From NCBI GenBank assembly GCA_963816685.1, contig CAWFMB010000029.1, positions 75,251 through 139,250 on the forward strand: a stretch of 64,000 bases of DNA, written 5' to 3'. The position numbers and the translations under genes are program-made. Below, piece by piece: positions 49,054-58,320 of the stretch (positions within the stretch are counted from its first letter, which is position 1; each line of letters begins with the position of its first letter). The notes below the pieces were generated by a model, which saw only the letters and a program-made list of their open reading frames with translations, ran no database searches and was not told the DNA's origin. Origin of the DNA: CAVYUC01 sp963816685 (GTDB lineage Bacteria; Bacteroidota; Bacteroidia; Bacteroidales; Prolixibacteraceae).

Positions 49054-50281
49054 ATGGCATTAATCAACGAAAATTACCTGAAGTTGCAGGCAGGTTATCT
49101 TTTCCCGGAAATCGGACGACGCGTGAATGAATTTATTATAGCCAATCCGGATAAAAGAGTGATTAAAATGGGAATTGGGGATGTAACACAACCTTTGGTA
49201 CCAAGTGTGGTAAAAGCATTTCACGAAGGTGTGGAAGAAATGGCAAGTGGTCATTCCTTTAAAGGTTACGGGCCGGAACAGGGTTATGCTTTTTTACGTG
49301 AAGCTATTGCAAAAAATTCCTATCAGGATAAGGGAATTGATATTTCTGCCGGATGAGATTTTTATATCCGATGGATCGAAATGCGATACGGGAAACATCC
49401 AGGAAATTTTTGGTCTTGAAAATAAAATTGCCATTTGCGATCCGGTGTATCCGGTTTATGCCGATACTACAGTAATGGCGGGTAAAACAGGGAAATATGA
49501 TTCCGGTCATTACGAAGGAATAATTTACATGCCCTGTACAAAAGAAAATGGATTTATTCCCGAGCTGCCTTCTGAAATTCCCGACCTGATTTTTCTTTGT
49601 TATCCAAATAATCCAACGGGAACAGTAGCTTCAAAGGAAGAACTAAAAAAATGGGTGGATTTTGCAATAAAAAACAACAGCATCATTTTATACGATGCAG
49701 CATACGAAGCTTTTATTACAGATGATGCCATTCCACGTTCGATATATGAAATTGAAGGGGCCAAAAAAGTAGCCATCGAATTCCGGAGTTTTTCCAAAAC
49801 CGCGGGATTTACCGGAACGCGTTGTGCATTTACTGTAATTCCTGATGAGCTGGAGGCATTCGATAAAAGCGGAAAATCATATAAAGTAAAAACCTTTTGG
49901 AATCGCCGCCAATCTACCAAATTTAATGGTGTATCCTATCCGGTGCAAAAAGCAGCAGCCGCCATTTTTACAGAGGAAGGTAAAAAAGAAGTGGCTGAGG
50001 TTATTGCTTTTTATCTTGAAAATGCACGGATAATGAAAGCAAGTCTTGCAGAGGCCGGCTACGAAGTTTATGGCGGAACAAATGCGCCATATATCTGGGT
50101 GAAAACCAAAAACGGAATGAGTTCATGGGAATTCTTCGATAAAGTGCTGAATGAAGCAAATATTGTGGGAACGCCCGGTTCAGGATTTGGCCCGGCAGGC
50201 GAAGGATATTTCAGGTTCTCCGCATTTAACGATCGCGAAAATGTGCTGGAAGCCATGGAAAGGATAAAGAAGTTGAAATAA
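49054..50281 (+). pseudogene. dapL: LL-diaminopimelate aminotransferase, frameshifted as read
   Basis: Frame one (49054-49356) starts MALINENYLKLQAGYLFPEI and reads to GIDISAG then TGA. Frame two continues DEIFISDGSKCDTGNIQEIF to 50281. Removing one G in the GG run near 49352 joins them (GIDISADEIF), giving about 408 residues, the standard DapL length. FRSFSKTAGFTGTRC holds the PLP Lys. DapL makes LL-diaminopimelate from tetrahydrodipicolinate in one step, for lysine and, after epimerisation, peptidoglycan. Since this step is normally essential, a sequencing error is likelier than a lost gene. It has its own promoter and a strong terminator. Confidence 0.9.
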
Positions 50282-50321
50282 AAATGCCCCTCCCGGCCTC
50301 CCCGGGGGGAGGAGGAAAAAA

Positions 50322-50357
50322 AGAAATCCGGTTTGAGATTGTTCAAACCGGATTTCT
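50322..50357. terminator. strong bidirectional terminator after dapL
   Basis: AGAAATCCGGTTTGA and its exact complement flank a 6-base loop (15 base pairs), with an A-run before it on the plus strand. It separates dapL from the convergent HicB-like gene. Confidence 0.9.
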
Positions 50358-50446
50358 TATTTCAGGAAAAATAAACATTAAATTGGTTCTTTTCATTTGA
50401 AAAATGAAGAGGTTCCCTGTAGCTTTTAGTTCCTTTTAATATGTTT

Positions 50447-50626
50447 TTATAACAGGATTTTGTTTGTTTCCAGCACCAGAGAAACGGCTTCCTTTAGATT
50501 TTCCTTTGCTTCCTCCAATGTTTCACCTTGAGAATTAGCTCCCGGAATTTCTTCTACATAAGCTGCATATTCGCCTTCAGGGTCTTCTGCAAATACAGCG
50601 GTAAAATGCAAGTTATTAATATTCAT
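50447..50626 (-). CDS. HicB-like antitoxin, probably frameshifted
   Basis: 59 residues as read, starting MNINNLHFTAVFAEDPEGEY. AAYVEEIPGANSQGETLEEA is the HicB family signature. A one-base change near 50450 would let it continue in another frame as KNILKGTKSYREPLHFSNEK and stop at 50362, matching the usual REPL-type C-terminus of longer HicB proteins. HicB proteins neutralise HicA RNases, but I see no HicA gene beside it, so it is a solitary antitoxin-like protein. Confidence 0.6.
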   Translation of the reverse strand: MNINNLHFTAVFAEDPEGEYAAYVEEIPGANSQGETLEEAKENLKEAVSLVLETNKILL

Positions 50627-50811
50627 TTAAATACATTTTTTACAAATATATCAAATTTGCAAATTACAGAACATGGTTGTATTATAAAATGTGTCAAAAA
50701 CTTCCCGCTGATTTTGCAGAAAAGCGCAGAATGAAGAGAATAATCCAACAAAAAATCTGATAATATTTGTCTGGGGCATCAGCGCAATCTGCGGGAAATA
50801 TTGATGTACAG

Positions 50812-53800
50812 CTAAAAACTAAATCCCGCCTTAAAAGTAAACCGGTATCCTTCTTTACTTCTGAATACATTAAATGTACCGGTTAATCTTTCAACAGCAG
50901 TTATCCAAAATCCGCCGCCATAGTCGTCGTGCCACAATTTCGAGTCTTCATTTTTTACCCAAACACGTCCAACATCATAACCAATAAACACACCAGGTTG
51001 AAGGGGAAACAACCTGATTTTGAACAAAGGTAAGGTGTATCTTAAATCGGCTGACGTTATAAAAGCTGATTTCCCGGTAAAGCGGTTGTGTCTGTATCCT
51101 CTCAATCCATTATCGCCCCCTGCGCTGGCAGCCTGATAAAACCGGTAACCATTTCCGATTCTCCATTGAGAATAGAAGTTGGTTCTTAGCACCCACTTCC
51201 GGTTTAACGACAATGCATTGTAAAATCCTAATTTTGAATTGATGTAACCAAATAGATTCTCATCCATTGAGCCCAATTCAGCCGTTGCACCCATATCGAG
51301 CATAAAATTCATACCATGAGTAGGTGTTTCCTCATCGTCAATACTCAGGTAATCGTATCTTCCGTTTAACCCTGTAAAATACGATCGTTTCAGAAGTGTT
51401 TCATAGTACGATTCCGGAAAATAGCCGTTGATAAATCTATCGGTTGTATTCTGAACTTCATAACTTTCCAATACTGCGTGTACAAGGTAATCGCTGCCAA
51501 ATTCAGAATGTTTGGCAATTCCAAAGTTCATATTGTAAATACTGAGCTTAACCCGGTGAAAATCAAAATCATCAGCTTTGTTGCTCGTTTCATTTCCATA
51601 ACCAAAAAAATTGTGGGTGTAATTATTCGAGGTAAATCTTGCAGATAAATTGTAATTCCATTTTCCCCTAAAATTGGCAAATTCGCCGTTGTAAAACATT
51701 TCAAAACCATGAGTTTCTGAATAATAAGCAGCTTTAATCCGGTGCTGGTTGGTAAATGGATTTTGCTCAAATCCCTTTTCAGTGGAAGTATATGAAATTC
51801 CCAGGGTTGAACCATCATCGGGATTGTAGCCACCTAATGGACTGATGGTGGATTTATGGGACATGATTTTATCGTATTGAAAAACATTATAATCATAAAT
51901 GTCAGTTAATTTTACATTGGCACCATGATTTTCCTTAATAGTGCTTTCCTGCGATTTATGATCATATATTTTCACTTTATTTCCGTTGGATATTTTATAA
52001 GTGTCATTTTCCAGCCCTCCTATTAACCTGACGTAAATAAGGTTCTCTCCGTTGCCTGTAACTTCAAAAACATCTTTGTCATCCAGCCCGTAAATCCATA
52101 TTTCGTTGGTTATATCACTATTGAAATCCCTGTCAACCATTATTTTTTCCTTTTCGCCATCTATAATCCTCCATATTTTAACATTTGTAATTTTATCGCC
52201 CCGGCGTTCAACTTTAATAAAATCGTCTTTGTAAGTTCCTGTTAAAATCACAAGTTTATTCAGGAAATCAAAATACCTTTCGGCGATGTCGGTTAAATTG
52301 GATCGCCTTCCCTTTAATTTTGCTTTTAGTTTATTCAAAGCTTCGCCATGGGCTTCTTCCGGGATATTTCTGAATGCTTTTTCCACAACTTCATCGGTAA
52401 TATGCTCTTGCAGAAACTTTGCCTGTTTGAGCCATTCCTCTTTCGAAGATTGCTGAATTAAGGTTCTGTCGAGCTTTACTCCGGCTTTATTGATCCACTT
52501 CACATCTTCCAGTTTATCATCGTAAACCTGATACTGGTTTGTTGATCCGGAAATTGTCCGCATTAAATCCAGCAAATTGCCATCGAAATTGGAAAAAGCC
52601 TGATCGCGATCCCTTGGAATCGGACGATACAATTTATCCCCGTTTGGCTGGTCAAATTGTGCCCAGCGCCACTGGTCCTGGTGCCGGTCCCAGTCGCCAA
52701 TCAGCATATCGAATAAACGCGCTCTTATATAGGCAGGTTCGTCAATTTTATATTTTTCATCTTCTTTTAATTTTTCGATGATATCATACGTACTTTCAAT
52801 ATCATCGGCATAACCAAAAGTTTTGGTTTCCGAATAGTTTTCTTCGGGACGTTCTACAATCATGTACAATTCATTTCCGAATTCCTGGTTGTAATCTCCC
52901 ATGTATTTGTGTTTTGGTATGTAATACAATCGCGGATTTGTGCTGTAAACATTTGCTGCGCGGGCCAAATCAGGTACTGCCATAAATGCGTATGGATGCG
53001 CTGCTGTAAAAAAGTCGAATATCAAATCTTCGACAGCTGTTTTTTGAAAATCATCTTTTATATATTCCTTTTTAAAAACAGTGCTTTGCAGCAGCTGTGA
53101 AGGGCTTTTTTTCAACGCCCGCATGTTCAGTTCTCTGCCATCTTTTCGTTTCAGGCGCAGCGAACGGGTTTGGTGGCCGCCTCCCGGATGCACAATTTCC
53201 ACTCCACCATACAACGTATCTAAAGTAGCAACCCTGGCTTTAATTTTTGTACCGTATAACTTTCTGTAATTTTCACCCCAGATCATTTCATAAAAATCGG
53301 AAACCTCAGTCTCATCTTCCGGATAAATGGAGGTCTCTACAAATTGCGGAAATGACTCGGGCAAACTATCCACGTTGAATTCAAGCACATCGGGTTTTTT
53401 AATCTCGTTTTGAAACAACAACCTGGGTTTGTTGTTTTCCCATCCGTAAAAACTTAGCCACACACTTTTATCTTTATAAACCTGCAATGTTGCCAGTCCT
53501 TGTTTGCCATAAGTAAAAATACCATTGTGGCGCAAGGCAGCGTAAGAAGTTTTTGACCCTGAGCCGGAAACGATTTGTTTAATGCTATCCTGTTTCAGAT
53601 ACTGCAGATTGTGTTCGTGCCCCGAAACAAAAATTATGTTGTTGTAAGAGGCTGCAATTGTTTCAAGCCGTTTCATCAGGTTGTTGTACCTTTCATTGTA
53701 GCGATCCTGTATGGAAACCCCGCCTTGTGTCCGGATTTCGGCTACCAATGTTCCAATTCCCGGTAGTGGAATTTTTTTGTTTTCCGACAATGGATAAAGG

Positions 53801-54528
53801 TGTTTGTTAATTGCATATCTTCCACCATGAATGCCATTGGTAAACATGGGATGGTGCATCAAAAATAGTACAGTTTGATTTGCCCCTTTTTTTAATTCGC
53901 TTTGGATTTCCAAAAAGAAACGTTCGCGGGTTTTAATTTCGCAATCATCATTTATCGAAGGAAGGCGATCCCAGTTTTCGAGGTACCACTGTGTATCAAT
54001 GATAATTAACTTGAAGTCGTTGTTAATATCTGTTTCGTAAAAAGGGCAACTTTCTTCAGGAAGGAAACTTTCTTCGCCGAGTGCCTCATTTACCAGTTTT
54101 TCCTGCCGGTGTAATCCTTCCAGCGGATCATCGGCGTACCAGTCGTGATTTCCGGGAATAAACCATGTTTTTCCTTTAAATTTTTTCCCAATTTCAATTT
54201 GTACATTTAACCGGTGAATCGTCAGTTCATAATTCTCATCGTTTTTATCAGGTATCCCGGCAGGATAAACATTATCGCCCAAAAAGACCAAATAATCATT
54301 TTTATTATTTTCTTTTTGAATGAGTTGTGATAAAACCTGTAATCCTACTGAAATTGTATCCATAACAGAATAACCTGCATCGCCAATCAGATAGAAACGG
54401 GCATCCATTTTCTTTTCCGGCAACGGAAGTATATTGTTTTTCCTGTTCCGGTATTGCGCAGTATAGGTTGCACAACCCGCTGCCAGATAAGTTAAAATGA
54501 TCAACAGAATTATTTTTTTTACTTGCAT
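50812..54528 (-). CDS. lipoprotein fusing metallophosphoesterase, kinase-like region and BamA-type barrel
   Basis: 1,238 residues from the ATG at 54528, chosen because MQVKKIILLIILTYLAAGC is a lipoprotein signal; upstream in-frame Met residues have no such signal. Calcineurin-like phosphoesterase motifs lie at residues about 45-310: LIGDAGYS, GDNVYPAG, GNHDWY, MHHPMF, SGHEHN. Near residue 612 comes IGDWDRHQDQWRWAQF and near 637 PRDRDQAFSNFDG, like the DRH and DFG-type loops of HipA/Fam20-like kinases. The C-terminal about 370 residues are amphipathic strands ending GDNGLRGYRHNRFTG and a final Phe, an Omp85-type barrel. It is probably outer-membrane anchored with soluble enzyme domains. Substrate unknown. 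Confidence 0.8.
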   Translation of the reverse strand: MQVKKIILLIILTYLAAGCATYTAQYRNRKNNILPLPEKKMDARFYLIGDAGYSVMDTISVGLQVLSQLIQKENNKNDYLVFLGDNVYPAGIPDKNDENYELTIHRLNVQIEIGKKFKGKTWFIPGNHDWYADDPLEGLHRQEKLVNEALGEESFLPEESCPFYETDINNDFKLIIIDTQWYLENWDRLPSINDDCEIKTRERFFLEIQSELKKGANQTVLFLMHHPMFTNGIHGGRYAINKHLYPLSENKKIPLPGIGTLVAEIRTQGGVSIQDRYNERYNNLMKRLETIAASYNNIIFVSGHEHNLQYLKQDSIKQIVSGSGSKTSYAALRHNGIFTYGKQGLATLQVYKDKSVWLSFYGWENNKPRLLFQNEIKKPDVLEFNVDSLPESFPQFVETSIYPEDETEVSDFYEMIWGENYRKLYGTKIKARVATLDTLYGGVEIVHPGGGHQTRSLRLKRKDGRELNMRALKKSPSQLLQSTVFKKEYIKDDFQKTAVEDLIFDFFTAAHPYAFMAVPDLARAANVYSTNPRLYYIPKHKYMGDYNQEFGNELYMIVERPEENYSETKTFGYADDIESTYDIIEKLKEDEKYKIDEPAYIRARLFDMLIGDWDRHQDQWRWAQFDQPNGDKLYRPIPRDRDQAFSNFDGNLLDLMRTISGSTNQYQVYDDKLEDVKWINKAGVKLDRTLIQQSSKEEWLKQAKFLQEHITDEVVEKAFRNIPEEAHGEALNKLKAKLKGRRSNLTDIAERYFDFLNKLVILTGTYKDDFIKVERRGDKITNVKIWRIIDGEKEKIMVDRDFNSDITNEIWIYGLDDKDVFEVTGNGENLIYVRLIGGLENDTYKISNGNKVKIYDHKSQESTIKENHGANVKLTDIYDYNVFQYDKIMSHKSTISPLGGYNPDDGSTLGISYTSTEKGFEQNPFTNQHRIKAAYYSETHGFEMFYNGEFANFRGKWNYNLSARFTSNNYTHNFFGYGNETSNKADDFDFHRVKLSIYNMNFGIAKHSEFGSDYLVHAVLESYEVQNTTDRFINGYFPESYYETLLKRSYFTGLNGRYDYLSIDDEETPTHGMNFMLDMGATAELGSMDENLFGYINSKLGFYNALSLNRKWVLRTNFYSQWRIGNGYRFYQAASAGGDNGLRGYRHNRFTGKSAFITSADLRYTLPLFKIRLFPLQPGVFIGYDVGRVWVKNEDSKLWHDDYGGGFWITAVERLTGTFNVFRSKEGYRFTFKAGFSF

Positions 54529-54641
54529 TGAATGTTTATTCGAGTTAAAATAGGAGAACTGTTTAAATAAATAAACGTTTATATGCATAGAAGTTTCAGA
54601 TAAAATACAAATTAATTCATATTGAAAAAAAATCCAAAAGC

Positions 54642-55829
54642 ATGAAAGAGGTTGTTTTGCAGGCAAAAGATTATGTCATTAATCTTTTTAAGGAAGAGTT
54701 GCCGGATTCTTATTTGTACCATAATTTTACGCATACCCAAAGAGTTTTATCGAGTACTGAAGAAATTATTGAAGAAAGTTCTTTAAACGATAAGGAAAAA
54801 CTCATCCTTCGGCTTTCAGCGCTGTTTCATGACACCGGCTATATTAAAACATACAATAAACACGAAGAGGAGAGTGTGAAAATAGCCCGGAATTTTTTAA
54901 AGGAAAAAAATACAGAAAATGACATTATACAGGAGGTTGAAAAATGCATTTTAGCCACACGGAAAGGTGTTGAACCAGAAAATTCACTTCAGGAAATAAT
55001 AATTGATGCCGATAATTCGCACGTGGCAAAGGATTATTTCGATGAGGTGAGTGAATTTTTGCGCAAAGAACTGGAGTTGCTGAAAATTGAAAAATATACA
55101 CCGGATCAGTGGTTGCAGAAAAACATCGAATTTTTGTCCACAGGTCATCAATTTTATTCATCGTTTGCCATACAAAACTGGAACGTCGGAAAAGAAAAGA
55201 ATTTATCGGATTTGATGAGTTCGGAGGAGAAGCAAAAAAAGAAAGCAAAAAAGGAAAAGCAAAAAGCACAATTAAAAGTCAAGTATAAGGATAAAAGCTC
55301 TGACCGGGGAATCCAGACATTTTACAGGGTAACTCTTCGAAATCATATTAAACTGAGTGATATTGCCGATACAAAAGCCAATATTTTAATGTCGGTTAAC
55401 GCAATTATCATTTCGCTGCTGTTAACCAATTTGATTACAAAGTTTGACGATCCTGCCAATTATTATCTTTTCATCCCTTCCGTGATATTTGTAATTTTTT
55501 GTGTTGTGGCAATTGTGATGTCCATAATTGTGACACGCCCCAATGTTACCCGTGGCAAATTCGATTTGGATGATGTGAAAAAGAAAAAAGTAAACCTTGC
55601 ATTCTTTGGTAATTTTCATAAAATGAGCCTCGAAGATTATGAAAAGGCAATTGATGATATGCTGGAAGACCGCGATTATATTTATTCTTCACTCACAAAA
55701 GATCTTTATTTCCTGGGTGTTGTTTTAAATAAAAAATACACGATTCTGCGGCACACTTACAATGTATTCATGATTGGGATTATCATTTCGGCAGTTGCAT
55801 TTATTATTGGTTTTCTTTTAGGGACTTAA
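54642..55829 (+). CDS. HD-domain phosphohydrolase fused to Pycsar-type effector (PycTM)
   Basis: 395 residues. An HD domain lies at about 20-140: YHNFTHTQRVLSS and LSALFHDTGY give the metal-binding His and the HD pair, with a later DADNSHV. A lysine-rich linker (about 200-220) follows. The C-terminal half starts FYRVTLRNHIKLSDIADTKA and NILMSVNAIIISLL, which I recognise as the DUF5706/Pycsar effector module, with three membrane helices. In Pycsar defence such effectors respond to cCMP or cUMP and disrupt the inner membrane. No pyrimidine cyclase gene lies nearby, so the activating signal is unknown and a housekeeping role is possible. It is divergent from the phosphoesterase gene, 113 bases apart. 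Confidence 0.78.
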   Translation: MKEVVLQAKDYVINLFKEELPDSYLYHNFTHTQRVLSSTEEIIEESSLNDKEKLILRLSALFHDTGYIKTYNKHEEESVKIARNFLKEKNTENDIIQEVEKCILATRKGVEPENSLQEIIIDADNSHVAKDYFDEVSEFLRKELELLKIEKYTPDQWLQKNIEFLSTGHQFYSSFAIQNWNVGKEKNLSDLMSSEEKQKKKAKKEKQKAQLKVKYKDKSSDRGIQTFYRVTLRNHIKLSDIADTKANILMSVNAIIISLLLTNLITKFDDPANYYLFIPSVIFVIFCVVAIVMSIIVTRPNVTRGKFDLDDVKKKKVNLAFFGNFHKMSLEDYEKAIDDMLEDRDYIYSSLTKDLYFLGVVLNKKYTILRHTYNVFMIGIIISAVAFIIGFLLGT

Positions 55830-55895
55830 AATTTGTTTGTTTTGTCAGATCATCGTAATAATAATAGTTTTCATGGATACCGTTCTTATGCCCCA

Positions 55896-58213
55896 TTATG
55901 GTAAACTAATGCCGGTTTTAATCGCTTTTAATCCCGAAACGTCCTGCAGGTCTTCAAGTTCAACAATTTTATATTCATCCGTTACAATGTTTTTCGATTG
56001 AAGTAATTTCAGATAACTGCTGTATTCTTTTTCATCTTCATCATTCGAATAAATAATTGAAATGTAGCCGGGTTCGGTCACTCGTTTTTTAGTCCCTTTT
56101 ATGTTCGCTTTGTCGATCCTTTTTTTGATAATTTCGTACCTGGCGTTGTATGTTCCGTCCACATCAAACTGCTTTTCGTCGTTTATAAAACTGATGTTGA
56201 TAGGTTTATTAAAAACAAACACCATTGATGCCACCTTTAGTTGCAGCGGGTAGTTGTGTTTATTATTGTAGAATTCATTTTCGATTTGGCAAATTACCTG
56301 AAGCTGCCAAAGTCGCAGATTATGCAGGTTCTTTTTATCGAAAGCCCGCTTTCCTGCAATACTTTCGCCAATGTACATGCTGTGTTCCACGCCATCTGTT
56401 TTAAAACGTTCAAAAAAATGAGGGTAAAGTTGCTGGGCCTCCAATTGTTTGTTATCCAGCAAGCCTGCCATTTTTTTGTTTATACGTGTGATTGTGTTGT
56501 CGTAATTCTTCCGGTAATTATATATAGTACCCAGATTTGAATCAAGTTTTCCGAAATAATCTTCGATGTTTTTAGTGAATGAAACTCCTTTATTTATCTG
56601 TTGTTTAAATTCAGGTTCTATTTTTTCTTTCAGGAAATTAAGAACTTGTGCTTCAGTGTCTACCCTGAATTCATTCTGTATTTCCCCAATGAACTGAATG
56701 GTTTGGGCCAGTGATTTTTCTTGTCCGGATCTGCCGGCCGGAGTCTCCTGATTTTTCAAGGATATCTTTTACAAGATTTAGTTGCAGCAACAAATCTTTT
56801 GCATGTGCATTATTTCTTGTTTCCGAAGAACCTTTGACATCTGTTTGACCATATAGCGGGTAAACATTTTTAAAGCCAATTTTACCAAAATTTGCAAGGC
56901 TGCCTTTTCGTTCTTTTTCATCGTAAAAACTGTATCGCGGTTTCCCTGAATTTCCAACTCACACTTGGGTGTATGGAAGTGCATTCCTGCTGGATTACTA
57001 ATTCTACCAACGTTTCAAATCGTTTTACAATTCGTTCTATTGAAGCCTCCAGCACCGGACGTATTTTATTTAAACGATGCCTCACCAACGGGTTTAATTC
57101 GTACATCCCTGAAGAGGCAATTTCAAAAACAGCCAACTGATTGTTGGACTCTAATGCGACGGGCATTAAAATTATACTGTTGATATCCTGTTCAATGGCC
57201 GATTTAAAAAACGAATTGTTTTGGTTATCAACGCCATATTGTTTCATGTTGGATATTGTAAAAATATGCTTTTCCCGAAAAACAGTGGTTACAATTTTTT
57301 GAGGAAAGAAATTTTTGTAATCCATTTCAGGATCATTAAAAATCAGGCTTTGTTTTGTTTCAAGATTGTAACCTTGTTTACTTTGATAGGAAAGGTTAAA
57401 AACAGAATAGCCTAATTTTAAATCCTCGATTCTCAGAAATTTCTGCAGGCTCTTTTCAATAGTTTTAATTTCATCATCTTTGTTGGTGTGCAGGTTATCC
57501 CTTAAATCCAAAAATGCCTGGTCATCTGTGAAATCATAAAAATAAAACAGGGTAAATCCTTTGAAAAGATAACTTTCTGGTGGAAATTTCTCTTTCCAGA
57601 ATTCAACATTGTCAATATTATCAATCAGGTTTTTGTAATCTTCCCCTGTAATTTCCGGAACGTTTTTTCCCGGTACTATTTCAGAAAAGCCGGGGTCTGT
57701 AACCAACCGAAAATGTTTTGTACTTCGGGTGGTTTCATCCGGTATATCCAAATAGAATGAACCGTTGAAACTGATGTTGTGTCCGTAGTATAAATTCATA
57801 ATCATGATACAGGCATGAACATACATCTCATCAGGTTGCATTTCCCTGATTTTTATGCGGTAACCTGGTTCGGCGTTCTTTAAAACAGAATCAAGTGTCG
57901 GCGAAAATTTAAAAAATTGAAAAAGAAATGGAATGCCTGCTGCTTTTAACTCGTTGTCTGTCAAAATAGGCGGAAACAGCGGCTCCAGAATCGTTTCGAT
58001 TTCCTTCGTGTATTTTTTTAACGAAGAAATATTTATCCCATTTTTAAGCTCCGGCGATTGTTGGAGGCAATCATTTATTTTTTTTGCATAATTATAATAA
58101 ACGTGCGAAGGATTATTTAGGTGTGGTAAAATTACTTCGAAGACCTTTTCAAAGCTAATGTGAAATTGAAAGGGAAGTTCCAAACTGATATTTTCCTGTT
58201 CAGGTTTACGCAT
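55896..58213 (-). pseudogene. large GAF-like uncharacterised protein, frameshifted as read
   Basis: Frame one (58213-56918) stops shortly after SVSWKFRE. The next frame continues RYSFYDEKERKGSLANFGKI and reaches LVKDILEKS before the last frame (KNQETPAGRSGQ onwards, to 55896). One A fewer near 56944 and one A more near 56755 join the three into about 770 residues. The N-terminal half matches a conserved Bacteroidetes family I recall as GAF-domain-containing (YRIKIREMQPDEMYVHACIM). The middle region (KIRPVLEASIERIVKRFETL) is GAF-like; the C-terminus is helical and charged. Function unknown; small-molecule sensing is a guess. Convergent with the HD-PycTM gene. Confidence 0.6.
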
Positions 58214-58320
58214 TGTATTATTTTATCCGGTTAATCTAGTAACCATAAATACCTGCCAAATGTTTTTATGATACAATTCAAATCACTGAATTGTAATCTG
58301 TGGTTGACAACATTGCACAG

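Noticed and set aside
54642..58213. Complete Pycsar operon with cyclase
   Set aside because: The neighbour gene shows no nucleotide cyclase motif and is on the opposite strand, so only an effector-like gene is supported.
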